64,000 bases of DNA, taken from the NCBI GenBank assembly GCA_036346205.1, contig JARFJB010002087.1:8194001-8258000 (forward strand), read 5' to 3'. This DNA is from Vesta saturnalis (lineage: Eukaryota; Arthropoda; Insecta; Coleoptera; Lampyridae). Shown here piece by piece: positions 42,670 through 54,399 of the stretch. Numbering within the stretch: the first letter of the stretch is position 1; each line of letters begins with the position of its first letter. Position numbers and translations under genes: made by a program. The notes under the pieces were generated by a model. That model was given only the letters and a program-made list of their open reading frames with translations, made no database searches and was not told the DNA's origin.

Positions 42670-45330
42670 CTAGGGAGATTACAAGTGAAAACATTTAAAG
42701 TTCGCGGCAAAGTACGTATGCATAAATGAATTGTCGAGCAAGGGACAATAGTTTGTTGAAATACTGGAAGTAGTGAGCCTTGGAGTGTGGTTGATGGACG
42801 TTGGTAAAGAGAGGCACAAGTGACGGTAGTATATAGTCACGCTGCCCTCTAAATGTAGGAAATAAAGTAAGATTTAATTAGATTGTAATAGGGAAGTAAA
42901 AAGAATACTGTCATTATTAAAAGATAACAGGTTAAGGTGGAAAAGAGTGCGCACATTGTTGAATAAGTGATAAAAAGAACCGTGACCCTATCAAGAATTA
43001 AATTACTTGTTTTGTGCATGTTGGTGGTCATGCAAGATTATATTTAATTATTTAACGAAAAATGTAGAATACGATAAGCGATCCAGTGTGATAAATCAGT
43101 AGATAAAGAACCATAACCAGAAAGTATTAATGTTTAATATATGCGATTCAGCACTACCGTTTGTATTTACAGGAGGTTTGTAGTCAAACTTGACTCATTG
43201 AAGTGATAATTAAAACCTATAAAAATATCCAGAAAATATTAATCGAATCGATAGATGGTGGGAATTGGAATGGTGCATGTTCAGCGCCAAACTTCTAAAG
43301 AAAGTATCTGAGGAACAAAGAAATACGGCTCCCGAACCAACGCTATAGCCACGAAGTTAGCCAATCTTCGGCTACCATAAATAACAAGTAAGACTGATAA
43401 ATTTACGCACTGAATGTATCAAATTGACTTGCTGTATCAAATTAACTCTATTATGTGCATGTTAGATAATAAGAAATACGAAATATCATAATAATACCCA
43501 GGGGTTAGCATTGGATTGTTTTTGATGTGTTATTGTAAACAAAGCATTTGTGCATTTTTGGGTTTAGTTAAATTAAATAAGCATACCTCTTGATTTATTT
43601 TTATTACTAACCATTACGAATATTAAAAGCTCTAATACCAAAGGAAGTAATTTCAAGTAAAGTTACAATTTCCATATACTTTTAAGAGAATCAATTTGAA
43701 GGTATTTTTGATATTTGGTAAACAATAATCGTTTTTTTTTTAATAAATAAGCTAGCCGGCGCAACAAGTCAAGCAAGTATAAGTTTAATTTGTTAAGCAA
43801 GTACAAGTTTCATTTAGGCAGACTGAAACTTTATAGCAAGCTATTTAAAATTAAATTATTGAATGTTATCTTTGCGAGTTGAAACTATCCAGAATAAATC
43901 GAAAGGTAAACATTTTCAGTTCTCACGAAGACTATACGAATTTATATTAAAGGATTTGAAATTAATAAAAATCGTAACTCTAAAATTTATCTTTTGTGAC
44001 GAGTGTAAACAAGCAAAAGGAATAGGTCCATGTTTACGCCCGTTGCACACACGACCTTCCAACTTACAAAGTGGCAATTAAAAGAAATGAAATAATTTTG
44101 ATAACAATTTTTTTATGCAACGTTTTTTTTTTGTAATGCGTTCATTACGAAAATAGGTAACATTCTACAAACAAACAATAATCTGTTAGTAAACAGACGT
44201 TTAAACCAAGATTCAAATCAGAAATGATCTTCAATGCGTCATTGTGCCATTTAGTCTTGTTTTATAAATGATTAAACCATACTATGAAAGACTATATACT
44301 AGAAGCTATCTGGAATGTATTGTACATACAATCAGTTTATCACCAAGTTTAGTTAGTGCGATATCGACATAATGAAAAATGCTCAAGTCCATGAAATTTA
44401 TAGGAGTAAAGGCAATAAAGAAATATTTTGAAGTAGGATTTTTAAAACTTCCATAAAACGATTCATTACAGTGGAAATAGAAAATAGTTAATTCCAGCAT
44501 GTATACAAGATTTTGACTAGGCAATTTTTGAGTCATACTTACAAACATAAGAATTATGGACAACAGAAGAAAACTATTATAGTAATACATTACTCGTACA
44601 TAAACAAAAATTATTCAAACAAGACTATGCTGAACCTATGATAACTTGTTACTAACAACTGAATTAGCATATTTTTCAGTTATGAGCATTTGTACTAGAC
44701 ATGATTAGGAAAACGTAATTTGACTTTTCATTTGTCAGGAAGCTTAAATAACGACTTAAGTGACGAACTTAAAGCCAAATACAGAGTATTATTTAAACTA
44801 ATGTCCTGAATAGTAGGAGTAATCCGGACGTATGGGCTTGAATAAAATTTTCCTGATAAATCTTGAGGATAAAATCATGTAATATTTCACAGTGTAAAGT
44901 TTGGCAAATTAGCATCCAAGCTAGTTGTATAGCCACAAAAATAATTAATTCTTATAGTAAAGAATCGCACTGCATATGTGAGTCCTTTCTATGTCTACAA
45001 TCAGATTATTTTCCATTAAACTTCAAGAGATTGATAATAAGTATTGCGGTTTTCAGCACATAAAATGATTTTATGTGTGATCGATACCTGGCAATCACTT
45101 GTTGCTACAAAATTTGAAACCAATTTGCTTTGTTTTTGTGTCACATGAATTCAGTAGGTCTTTATTGGTACATCAACATATTAACCTATAAAATTAATTA
45201 TAATAACTGGAAGCTTCAATGTATCTGCTATAATGCTTATCCACATGTAACAATCAGTATTATGCACTTTGTCCAAGTTCTCACTGTATAGTCTTTTAGA
45301 ATAGATATCTGTCGGCCTCATATGAATATT
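42670..45330. other. Long stretch without an identified gene
   Basis: Only short open frames occur. An open 23-codon frame at 43277-43348 (MFSAKLLKKVSEEQRNTAPE...) is less A/T-rich than its surroundings but has no recognised homologue. Another of 72 codons at 43863 contains CDECKQAKGIGPC. Neither has enough support to be called. Confidence 0.35.
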
Positions 45331-45339
45331 TAGTGCTGT

Positions 45340-46010
45340 ATACTACACAGGTTTCATTCGTCTTTCTTTGGTGAAAATACGGAGAGGTTCATTTCCTCAA
45401 AAACGTGCACAAAGAGGATTAAACTTACAGATTCAAGGTGCCTTTCTTTGCACCAGTTCTCTTTGTAAAAACTGTAGAGTTCTGATTTGGTCCTGAATTG
45501 AGGCTCTAAGTATAATTTTGTCGTGGATATATGGCAATAGTGAGATTCCAGTTTCGATAAGTGGTTGAAAAAATCTTGTACACGCAGTCTCTTCTCAGCA
45601 GTTTTCAGATGCCTTCCATTGTCTATTTTAGTTTTTTTACTTGCCTCCTCTTCAGTAGCTTTTTTGTCGTCTCTTACCCATTTTCAAAACGTCTTTCCTG
45701 ACATACCCAACGTGTTAGAAAACATGGTCTTAAATACTCTAATTGTTTCGTGCTGTTTATCGACAAAATACTGTAGTCAATATTCTCTTCTGCTATCAAT
45801 TTCCTATGCCTGGCTCTTTTAGTTTTTTTGTTCATTACCCTGTTGGAAACATTTTATTTTCATTTCAAGTTAAATTCCAGAAACTTTTGGAAATGGCCAG
45901 TCTGTCTTTATCACTTATTTTGAAACAATGAATGTTGTTGCTTTTTTCTTTCTCTTTTTACTCATCTTTTTGAGCAATAAACTTATTTTATTTTCTTCCT
46001 AGGTAAGACA
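45340..46010 (-). pseudogene. Relic of an insect transposase-like family (SHYCRxSTxKLYLE type)
   Basis: Minus-strand frames give MSKKRKKKATTFIVSK, RLAISKSFWNLT, VFKTMFSNTLGMSGKTF, then a better preserved block VQDFFNHLSKLESHYCHIST, KLYLEPQFRTKSELYSFYKE and NLSVFSPKKDE. I recall a group of uncharacterised insect proteins with exactly this block order (VCKTMFLxTL ... SHYCRxSTxKLYLE ... LSIFxPKKDxCDxC). They behave like mobile-element genes, but I cannot give a superfamily name. The Cys-rich block and acidic catalytic residues that would follow were not found, so this is a truncated relic. Confidence 0.55.
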
Positions 46011-46757
46011 GTCCTTGCCTTTTCTGTTTATTCCTATTGTGGTATGTAGGTAGCGGACCGCGAAAGTGTTATTATTGCAACAAACATTTCTGTAAATCGA
46101 AATTATTACTGCGATAGAAAAGCTAATTAAAAATTAAAAATTGAGCATGGTTTTCGTGATATGTTATTTATGTAACTAATATTTAGCTAAGGATTGGAAA
46201 CCATGTGTTTGATGTTTGACTAGTGAAGGGGTGAAACGAATCATTGGAAATTCTAATGCGCACATTCTTGATGTAAAAATGTCACTAGTTAGTAATTAAT
46301 TACGTCGGTACACACTGTAATCAAATACGTCTTTGTTTGGTATGTGGAAATTTGAGACCTAAATGTAGCGCTTGTTACGGACGAATGCATATTTTTAAAA
46401 TTAATCAATATCAATAATGAATAAGAAACTGTTCCAACATAATAATTCCTTGTTTTTTATAACTTTTGAAAAATGGGGGTTAATTCCTGGGGTAAATGTA
46501 GTTAGTTTTGAAATCGGGGGAAAAGTGAGTGACAGGTAGAGTGTCGACAGAGCCAGATCGGGTTGGTTAATTAAATACCTTCATTGTAAACAGTTTGTCT
46601 TTAAAATAATTCTTGCGTGTACATTAGCCAGCGTTAATTTGTATTTTCTTTCGGGTGTTAGTTTTAATGTGTTTTTGAAATATTAATCTATAAATAAGTC
46701 ACCCTTTTTGAAGTTAAACCGCGTTTGTTAACGATTTGTGTCTGTGATCACTTAAAG

Positions 46758-46797
<40 letters not shown>

Positions 46798-48175
46798 GTG
46801 TAAGTAGGTATTTTTATATAAATTAAGACTGGCAGCAAATAATTCTACAAGCCTATATAATGTATTAAAAATCGAACATTGCCTTGCAAAGGTATCTATT
46901 CGCACGCGGGCTCATTAAGCTGAAATCTGCCAAAATAAAAGACAGTACAGGGCTCCTTCTCTCTTGTATTTGTGTGAATTAGCATTGTTGTTTATATTTA
47001 TATTTGTGTAGAGGTGGGCCTAGAGAACGCGTAACCTGTCAAAGGGGCGCTGTTTTTTTCTAAAGCACTCAACCTTATATATCGGTCACGATGTTATGAT
47101 CTATTTACAACTTACCATTGTAACTCTTTGTTTTAATGAGTTTTTTGTGTCAGTTGTTTTTCTGCAAACTAATTTCTCTTCATCTGTAATTTGTTGTAAT
47201 TTTTCGTGGGTATTTTATGCTTTAGTAGTCACTAAACAATTGCGTACGTGTAAATTCCTTGTCTATTTTCTTTTGTCCTTGGCTTTACCTTGTTATCACC
47301 TGTGCAATTTTACTGTTGTTGTATTTTATATGTACCGTAATTTGCCTTATTGTTTTATGTGCTTATTTACTTAAGAACCGGTATAATTGATTTTAAAGGG
47401 CCACGTGTTTGGTATTACGATTTTATTCTGATTATTTAGTTCTGACACACTTGTGGGTGTGACTACATGTTTTTTTTAATAGTGTTTATGTGTAACTAAA
47501 CTGCTTTTTATTTATTTTTCTCTTAATATTATGATTTTGTACGCACTTAAACCTGATTTAATGGTGTTGTTATATATTTAACACCTTTATTGTTTTTTTT
47601 GTGTTATTTGATTTATTAATGTACTTGTACAATTATTTAGTTATGAATAAAGTGGGTTTTATTGGTGCTTCTTTCCCGCAATAGTACATTAACGGGCTGA
47701 ACCACCATTGCGCAAAGCTCGTTAATTTTAATTTCAGTAGTTTCATTTTTTTACCTAACCCACATGATGCAACACCTCATGCAGCCTATCTAATTCAAAT
47801 ATCACAACGTACCTACCACTGGATGGCCAATTCGATTGATCAGATTTGAGGTTTGCGAATAATTAAATATCAGCCTTGTAATAAATTCTAATGTTTTAAT
47901 TATTGCCAGGAATGTCAAAGTAAAGCAAGCAAGCAATTAATTTGATTAATAGTAACATTATTGTTAGTAAAGTCACGATAAATCAGTTAGCGATTGTTTT
48001 GTTCTTGAATTTACATTATTGCAAATATGTTCAAATTGCGCTTTTCAAGATAGGATACCTGGGGGACGCTACAACTACCATGCGTTAGAATAACTCAACC
48101 TGTTTATTGTGCTTTCTACCTCCACATCATTTGTATTATGTCCTTGCTCCGTTAAAATAGCATTATCACCGGTAA
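46011..48175. other. Stretch without an identified gene; (TA)n tract
   Basis: Contains (TA)n at 46760-46793 and a short dyad near 47690-47730 (ttaacgggct ... agctcgttaa). No coding is supported. It separates the two minus-strand relic pieces at 45.3-46.0 and 48.2-48.7 kb. Confidence 0.45.
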
Positions 48176-48199
48176 TTAATACTGCTTCTGAGGTATCCT

Positions 48200-48736
48200 G
48201 GTCAGTATTGCTGGCTCATTCTTTTTTTGACGTCTCTTTCTGGGTAGGGCTTGACTGTATTTCGACTGCCTGAACAATGTCTGCAGTAACAATGTTGAAG
48301 TTCCCATCATTATTAACAACATCAGATGGTTCATTTGTTCTAAAACTGAAGTTATTTTCATGTTCAAGGAAAATATGGTCAAAATTACTGTCATTGTCTG
48401 GTTGGGTGATTCTTCCACGATGTTATCAATATCTTCTATTGGAAAAATATTATGGGTGATATTATTCTCGTTCGGTAGAAGATATTCGTTTGGTGACATG
48501 TCTGCACAAATTTCCTTTTCGTCTGTTCCCCAAAGTTTTTCCGTTTTGGCACATTCAGCTTGCAGCTTGTGAATAGCCAAAGACAATTCCGAGTCTTCAC
48601 TAATTTTATCGCCTTTTGAAATGTCATCTTGAACATTTAAAATTACTGACGTTTCTTGGTCTAGCTTATAAGGATTCAAACAGATGTGACTTAGTATTCT
48701 AATATTTTTTGGTTTTGATTTGTTGGCATGCGACAT
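48200..48736 (-). pseudogene. Acidic open frame, possible N-terminal exon of the neighbouring relic
   Basis: MSHANKSKPKNIRILSHICL starts an open frame of 186 codons rich in Glu, Asp and Asn. At about 48385 the hydrophobic text of the original frame looks wrong, while a shifted frame reads SNFDHIFLEHENNFSFRTNE and then DIVQAVEIQSSPTQKETSKK, which is more natural, so a frameshift is likely. No domain is recognised. Being on the same strand and upstream of the 45.3-46.0 kb relic, it could be its first exon, but nothing links them directly. Confidence 0.4.
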
Positions 48737-48739
48737 TTT

Positions 48740-50520
48740 TGTGCCTTCGTTTTCAGTACCAATGTTTCCTTTAGTTGTTCAGGGCATTAAGGATTTTAAA
48801 ACCTCTAGAAAATCGATCCATTCTAAAAGAAAAGTCATGATAAACAAATTGACAATATTAAGAAAATTATGCAACAAACAAAAATAAATATTTCCTAACA
48901 GAAAGTTATCGTTCAATGCCGTTTTTAAAAGATCAATTTTCAGAAAAAGATATTCTTACCTAATTTTCCTACTCCATAATAAAAGAAATTTATAATGAAA
49001 TATGCCTAACTTCTAAAGTCCGACAAAGAAAATGTTGTCATTCTTAAAGCCGTACTATTGAAATGTTATTAACACAAAAACTATTATATGTATAATACGA
49101 CAAAATTGTACTTACGTTTAATCCTATTTATTGAACATATAAACACAGTTGCAACAAACCACAGTTAAGCTCGATGACAATGATGGACTTGGTACTTTTC
49201 ATGTTATTCAGAAATGCCATAGAGTTAGGCAGAATTCCGCTTTCCTGTTTTAGCGACATCCATTGGCTTTTTCTGAAAAGTTTATTCTTGTCTTGTATAT
49301 ACAGTAAATATTAAGATTTGGGACATAGGCACTTGTCACATGAGGTCGACGATATTTAGAAAATACGTCTATTTTAATGACTTTCAAAATAACCACAAAT
49401 GTGAATAACCTCTAATTTTTTAATATCTACGACAACGTGAAATAACCATTGTGTACGAAAGATACTAGCTATGAAGCTTTAAAAATACACAATGAGAGAT
49501 GGACGATGACCAAATTATCTTTTTAAAACAATTAACCAAGTTTATTGATTTTACGAGAAGATCCAGAAAGTGTAAATTTCGGAAAATATTTTATAGATAC
49601 TTATGTATAGAAAACCTGCAGGGGTGAATATGAATATGCATTTAGAGTCTAATTACAAATCCATCAAATATTTCCATTTAGGTGGAAGCATTGTACAGAG
49701 GTCAGATAAATGGCTTCTTCCGTTAATAGTTATGTACGTAATAAAATAGTAGAATGTGTCAGAAAACGAAAATTAAAGGAAAATATACATCTCATATTCG
49801 AAAATTAATAAAAGATACGATTCTGCAGTAAAGATCATTTGTGATGTAGAACAAGCAAATAATTAAATGATGAGACTGTAGCAAGAGAGAACATAACAAC
49901 TTTAATGAAAATAATCATGCAAGAGAAATTAAGTTACATCTTGAGACGTAACTATCGCAATTAATGAAAAACCCATTAGACAATTATTAAGACACCAATG
50001 GTCAGAAATGCTAACATTAGATTTAAATCATGTAGATGACATCATCATATAGCATGCACTAAAGTGTCAAAAAGCTATTTTAAATTTAATTAAGAATAAT
50101 CTAGGAAGTAATGAAATTGCGGCTATACACAATCTGTTACTTTCCAGAAATGAACCTGCTAACAAAATAGTTAAGCAGCACAACTTTTTTGCGACTAACA
50201 AAAAGAGACCTGTAAAAACAAAGTCAGTGATGAAACTCAAAAGTGATTAAAATAATATGACACGATCAAGTTTACTATCTGAAGAATACATTTTAAGAAA
50301 TAATTCTGAAGAACATAATTACTCAAAGTTGCCATAAATATGTGTACATACGTAGTTAGTTTTACCTCTCCCATCCTATTTAGTACAAGGTTGTGAACCT
50401 TCGATTTATATCTCGAATACGTAAATACCCAAATATTCTTTCACTAAATACTTAGTGCTAATACAAAGCTTTTATTATTCTATCTTATCTCCAAAAGGGT
50501 AATATTCTTATACTTATATC
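48740..50520. other. Stretch without an identified gene
   Basis: A/T-rich; only short chance frames. No repeat with a partner elsewhere in the window was noticed. Confidence 0.45.
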
Positions 50521-50627
50521 AGTGATAATGTAGTACAATATTGTTACTATTTGAACTCATCATTATACAATGCAAAAAATGTTTAATCATTAATGTTACA
50601 TTGGTTGATTACTTGTTCGTTTCAGAT

Positions 50628-51220
50628 TACAGGGTGTCAAAGTTGAAAATACAGAAATCGCGTTTTCTTCAATACTCTTGTCGACTGTTTCGAAATAATT
50701 TCATGAAATGTTTACTATACGATGGTTTTGAAAATGAAATTATTAACGTAAATTTGTGGTCCATTTAGTTGCATGGTCGATCTAGAATCGGCAATGCCAC
50801 GGCAAAATTTCGACCCCTTTAAATCGTTGCAATTTTTCTACACTGGTAGATAACATTTGGACTAGAATTAATCATGATTGGCTCACAAAATATCTTTTCT
50901 TATAAAAAAGTGTATATTTTAGTGATGTCGCTAGAGCAATCTGTTTCTGACGAAAAAGTGCACATTTAAAACTCACAATGTTTTATTTAGATTTAATAAC
51001 TGTGAATAAGGAGCACTAAAATATCCAATATTAAAAAATCAAGAAAAGTTAGATATTAGCATATAAAAGTAGAACATGTAGGTCTTCTTGATAACAAATG
51101 TTCAAACAACTGAAAATCCCAAAACTCCTGTATACGAAATTTCTATGAAACTTTATGTTCGAAACAGTCAAAAAATATTGAAGAAATCGCGATTTCTTTT
51201 TTCAACTTCGACACCCTGTA
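50628..51220. mobile_element. MITE with mariner-type ends and ~90-bp inverted arms
   Basis: The left end acagggtgtcaaagttgaaa and the right end ttcaacttcgacaccctgt are inverted repeats extending about 90 bp (cgcgttttcttcaatact / aatattgaagaaatcgcg; gactgtttcga / gaaacagtc). No transposase lies inside. The element sits between two copies of a ~35-bp direct repeat at 50523 and 51369. Confidence 0.78.
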
Positions 51221-51526
51221 TCTCGGAAACGAAGCATTTCCGGACCCATGTACATATGAACTTTTTTGCTTATAATGATAAGTTCTAGTGCTCCTTTAAT
51301 TTTGGCGGATTAGATAAGATTCACCCTGTATGTCTCCAAAATTGTAATGATTGTTTTACTTATATAGTGATAATGTAGTACAATATTGTTACTATTTGTC
51401 AATATTCTACAAGTTGTAGCAAAAATTTCTCGTTTTTAATCATTAATTTAATAGTACTTTTGGTTGCCTATACTTTTGTACAAAACGCCTTTTATTTCTA
51501 CAATGGTTTCACAACAATTTAAAATC

Positions 51527-51610
51527 CCGATCTAGGGGGGGGGGGAGGGCAATCCGGGCAAATGCCCAGGGCGGCAAAATTGAGGGCGCCGGGGGATTGC
51601 ACGGAGTCGT
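51527..51610 (+). mobile_element. hAT-type terminal sequence
   Basis: ccgatctagggggggggggg, gcaatccgggcaaatgccca and gggcggcaaaattgagggcg form the G-rich terminus common to a large group of insect and vertebrate hAT elements. The similar opposite end at 60300-60361 reads ctgctagtggcggccctag. No matching 8-bp duplication was identified. Confidence 0.6.
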
Positions 51611-52036
51611 CAATTTTCCCTCTAGGAGAGAAAAATCTTATACTTATCATGCTTAGTAGCCTGACAAAATAGTATATTATTTTATAAGGAGCTAAAGTGA
51701 CACTTTTTGTGGCGAATCTGTAGGTTCGACGGACGTGAGTCCGGCAAATACAGATGAGACACAAAAAGTTACTTTGCTCCGCCTAAAATATAGTATTTTT
51801 CCTTCAGACGTTTTTTACACTTAAATGTGAAATAAGGAAGAATAATTAGGTTGTGAAAATGAGGAATTATTAGGTTTACTTAGCGTGCTCTGGCAAGCAG
51901 CAATAGACTTGCTAGGTTTCGTTGTAAACAATGCATTAAACAAGTTGAAAATTGTGAAAATTCTCCGTGTTATTGTACGTGTTTTATTAAACTTTTTGTT
52001 CCTACTTCTGTAAATTAAAATATTAGTGTTAGGAGT

Positions 52037-52871
52037 ATGATGGATTTGGAGAACTACACGCCGTCAGAAATTACTAAAGCGGCTAATACAGCAATAAATG
52101 ATCTATTACCTACAAGATCAAGCAAAATCTATGAACGCGCTTTTCAGCAATTTATAAAATGGTGCGATGAAAAAAATATTAAAAGGTACTCTGAAACCGT
52201 AATGTTAGCCACAAAAATGAAACTGAAAAGCTCGACAATGTGGTCCCAATATTCGATGAAAAAATCATTATTGAGCATTCGACATGGCGTATATATATGC
52301 AAATACTTGAAACTTCGTGCATATCTAAAGAAGCAGAATGAAGGATACACCCCAAAGCAGGCCAAAGTATTTGCAAAAGACCAATTTAAGAAATTTTTAT
52401 CGGAAGCGTCGGACGAAAAATACTTGGCAATGAAGGTAAGTGTTAGAAATGGAATGAAAACAAGTCTTTATATTTTGTATTTTTTAGATAGTTTTGATTA
52501 TTGGTATCTCAGGGGTATGTCGTTGCGATGAATTGGTGAAGATGAAGGTAGACGACATTCAGAACCTGAAAACTCTGCTACATATTAGAATTCCAGATAG
52601 CAAAACAAAAAAAATTAAATCATTTACAGTTGTAGGGGAATCTTTCCTAAATTTATATAACACATATGTTGCTTTGCGCCCACGAGTTATGAATGATCGC
52701 CGATTTTTTTTGAAATATGGAAATGGAAAGTGCTCAACAGCGGTGATGGGAATCCATAAAATAAGTAGTGTTCCTAGGGAGGTAGCTTTTTTCTTAAAAT
52801 TAGCGAACTATACAGAATACACAGGGCATCGTGTAAGAAGAACCTCAGCTAAAACAAAGAGGCAGCCTTGA
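52037..52871 (+). pseudogene. Crypton-type tyrosine recombinase, C-terminally truncated
   Basis: Exon 1 (52037-52435) starts MMDLENYTPSEITKAANTAI and holds the SAM-like core-binding domain (SSTMWSQYSMKKSLLSIRHG). A 52-bp intron (AAG|gtaagt ... ttttttag|ATA) joins it to exon 2 (52488-52871): IVLIIGISGVCRCDELVKMK with the first catalytic Arg, RIPDSKTKKIKSF, RRFFLKYGNGKC and TEYTGHRVRRTSA, the conserved HxxR block. After it the frame runs off; a neighbouring frame resumes as ERSETSTVTSIGFYF, similar to the tail of this insect family. The segment that should carry HGGW and the catalytic Tyr (EGYI) is deleted, so it cannot recombine DNA. Insect relatives are domesticated or Crypton-derived genes. 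Confidence 0.82.
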
Positions 52872-53079
52872 AAATGTTTGCACGTAGTGCAAGCGCTACG
52901 AGGAAGAATTGAAGACCATTTCCTTAGAACGCAGCGAGACCTCCACTGTTACCTCTATCGGATTTTATTTTGGAGAAAATGTTAGTTTTAATCGTTGTAC
53001 TTTTAATCTTTATAACTCTAAACAATAAATTTGTTTTCGTTGTTTTCCAAATTGGGTATTTGAGTTATTAATTTACATT

Positions 53080-53340
53080 ACTTTTGCATCCGCTACGAGG
53101 GGATGCAAAAGACTTTTGCAGCCGCCGGTGAAAATGTCAGACTTTAACGTTGTCAGGTGAATTTTAAAATGTCATCTTTTATTGAGGTCCGAAGAAAAAA
53201 GTAAGTATTTTTTAAGGGTTTTCTTTGAAAAGAATGCTACCTTAGCGGCTGTAAATCCCTAGACGGACCAACATATTTTAAAGTAATGTCTTGTCTTATA
53301 ATTTTCTTAATGCTGTCCCTTAAGAAAATTATAAGGCAGC
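53080..53340. repeat. Two hairpins
   Basis: cttttgcatcc-gctacgagg-ggatgcaaaag at about 53089-53119 and cttataattttcttaa-tgctgtccc-ttaagaaaattataagg at about 53293-53334. They lie between the recombinase relic and the hAT fragment. Confidence 0.75.
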
Positions 53341-53580
53341 ACTTAAGGAAGCCAAGCGGAAAGAAAAAAGAAGAAATACCTAAATAGGAAAGAAGGAACC
53401 AAATGTTTTGGTATGTAATGATTTTTGAATTGAGAAGACAGAGAGATTCTCACGAAGTTTTTACCGATTTTACATTTCTGAACTGTTAAACCTTTTCCTT
53501 CTGTTTATGTTTGATGGGGACTCCCCTCAAGATGTAAAATTTAACAATTGAACAGATTTAAGATTTGGTCCAAATATCAG

Positions 53581-53790
53581 TTTGCGGTCAGGATTCTTTT
53601 AACTTTACCAGTAATAGTTGCTAGTGGTGAAAGAAGCTTTTATAAATTAAAAACAAAAAAGAATTATCTGCGATCCACCATAACATAGAATAAATTATCT
53701 GGATTGGCTATGATTTCAATCGAACATAAGGTTTGCGACAGTATAAATTTATCAGTAACTATTAAAGATTCTGCAGAGTAAACGTGCGAA
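53581..53790 (+). pseudogene. hAT transposase C-terminal dimerisation region
   Basis: One frame reads FAVRILLTLPVIVASGERSF, YKLKTKKNYLRSTI, a stop, then LSGLAMISIEHKVCDSINL. The ...TLPVxVASxERSFSxLKxIKxYLRSTM...LxGLAMISIE... block is the diagnostic C-terminus of hAT transposases. Two in-frame stops and loss of everything upstream make it a relic. With the hAT-type terminus at 51527 it suggests a hAT copy into which, or next to which, the Crypton-like gene came to lie. Confidence 0.8.
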
Positions 53791-54039
53791 GAAAATTATT
53801 TTAATTACGAGGTAGAGTTTAATATTCTCAGAAAAATGTTTTATTTACCTATCTGATTATTTTAAAGAATGACTGATTCGTTTCGTAGCGTTACATAATT
53901 GTGTTTTTTTATTTGCATTAAATTTAAAAACAAATCATTTCATGTGTGTTTATACTTAACGTATGCACCATTACTTAAATACGTTCGGTCCTTTTTAGCA
54001 TCTGAAACGATTTTAATGAAAAATGTTTAGGGTTCCCTA

Positions 54040-54170
54040 AGTTACAGAATCATACGTAGGCAAGATTAGCCCGAGACAGGGAAAAATGGTTGTTAGCACA
54101 AAGGAAAAGAGGCCTGTGCCCAGCAGTGAGTGGAAACGTTTGATGATGATGAACTTGAAAGATGTCGATA
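54040..54170 (+). pseudogene. 3' end of a non-LTR retrotransposon
   Basis: RLARDREKWLLAQRKRGLCP and AVSGNV, followed by gatgatgatga, is the familiar C-terminus and 3' tail of insect non-LTR elements (aggcctgtgcccagcagtga). Only the last ~130 bp are present, as usual after 5' truncation. Confidence 0.65.
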
Positions 54171-54303
54171 AAAAAAAATTTCAATCCGTTCAGTAGTTTC
54201 TGAGACCTACATATACACTTACAAACATACTATGACGAACTTTTGTATACTTGTTCAGAAGCCTCAGTGGAAAATAACGTATGTGAATATTATACAATTC
54301 CAA

Positions 54304-54338
54304 CAATATCACACACACACGCACACGCATACACACAG

Positions 54339-54395
<57 letters not shown>
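54304..54395. repeat. (CA)n and (TA)n microsatellites
   Basis: acacacacgcacacgc then about 24 TA units; the frame of repeated Ile-Tyr across it is an artefact that extends the mariner ORF. Confidence 0.93.

Positions 54396-54399
<4 letters not shown>

Noticed and set aside
43277..43348. Short ORF MFSAKLLKKVSEEQRNTAPE... with less A/T bias
   Set aside because: Only 23 codons and no recognised homologue; could be a first exon but nothing downstream supports it.
43863..44081. 72-codon frame with CDECKQAKGIGPC
   Set aside because: No domain recognised, no splice partner, length expected by chance in this amount of DNA.
44306..44590. Hydrophobic minus-strand frame of 94 codons, membrane-protein-like
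   Set aside because: Phe/Tyr/Ile richness is what A/T-rich noise gives; no family text and no conserved start context.
47096..47374. Hydrophobic plus-strand frame of 92 codons
   Set aside because: Same reasoning: T-rich DNA gives Phe/Leu/Val/Cys-rich chance frames.
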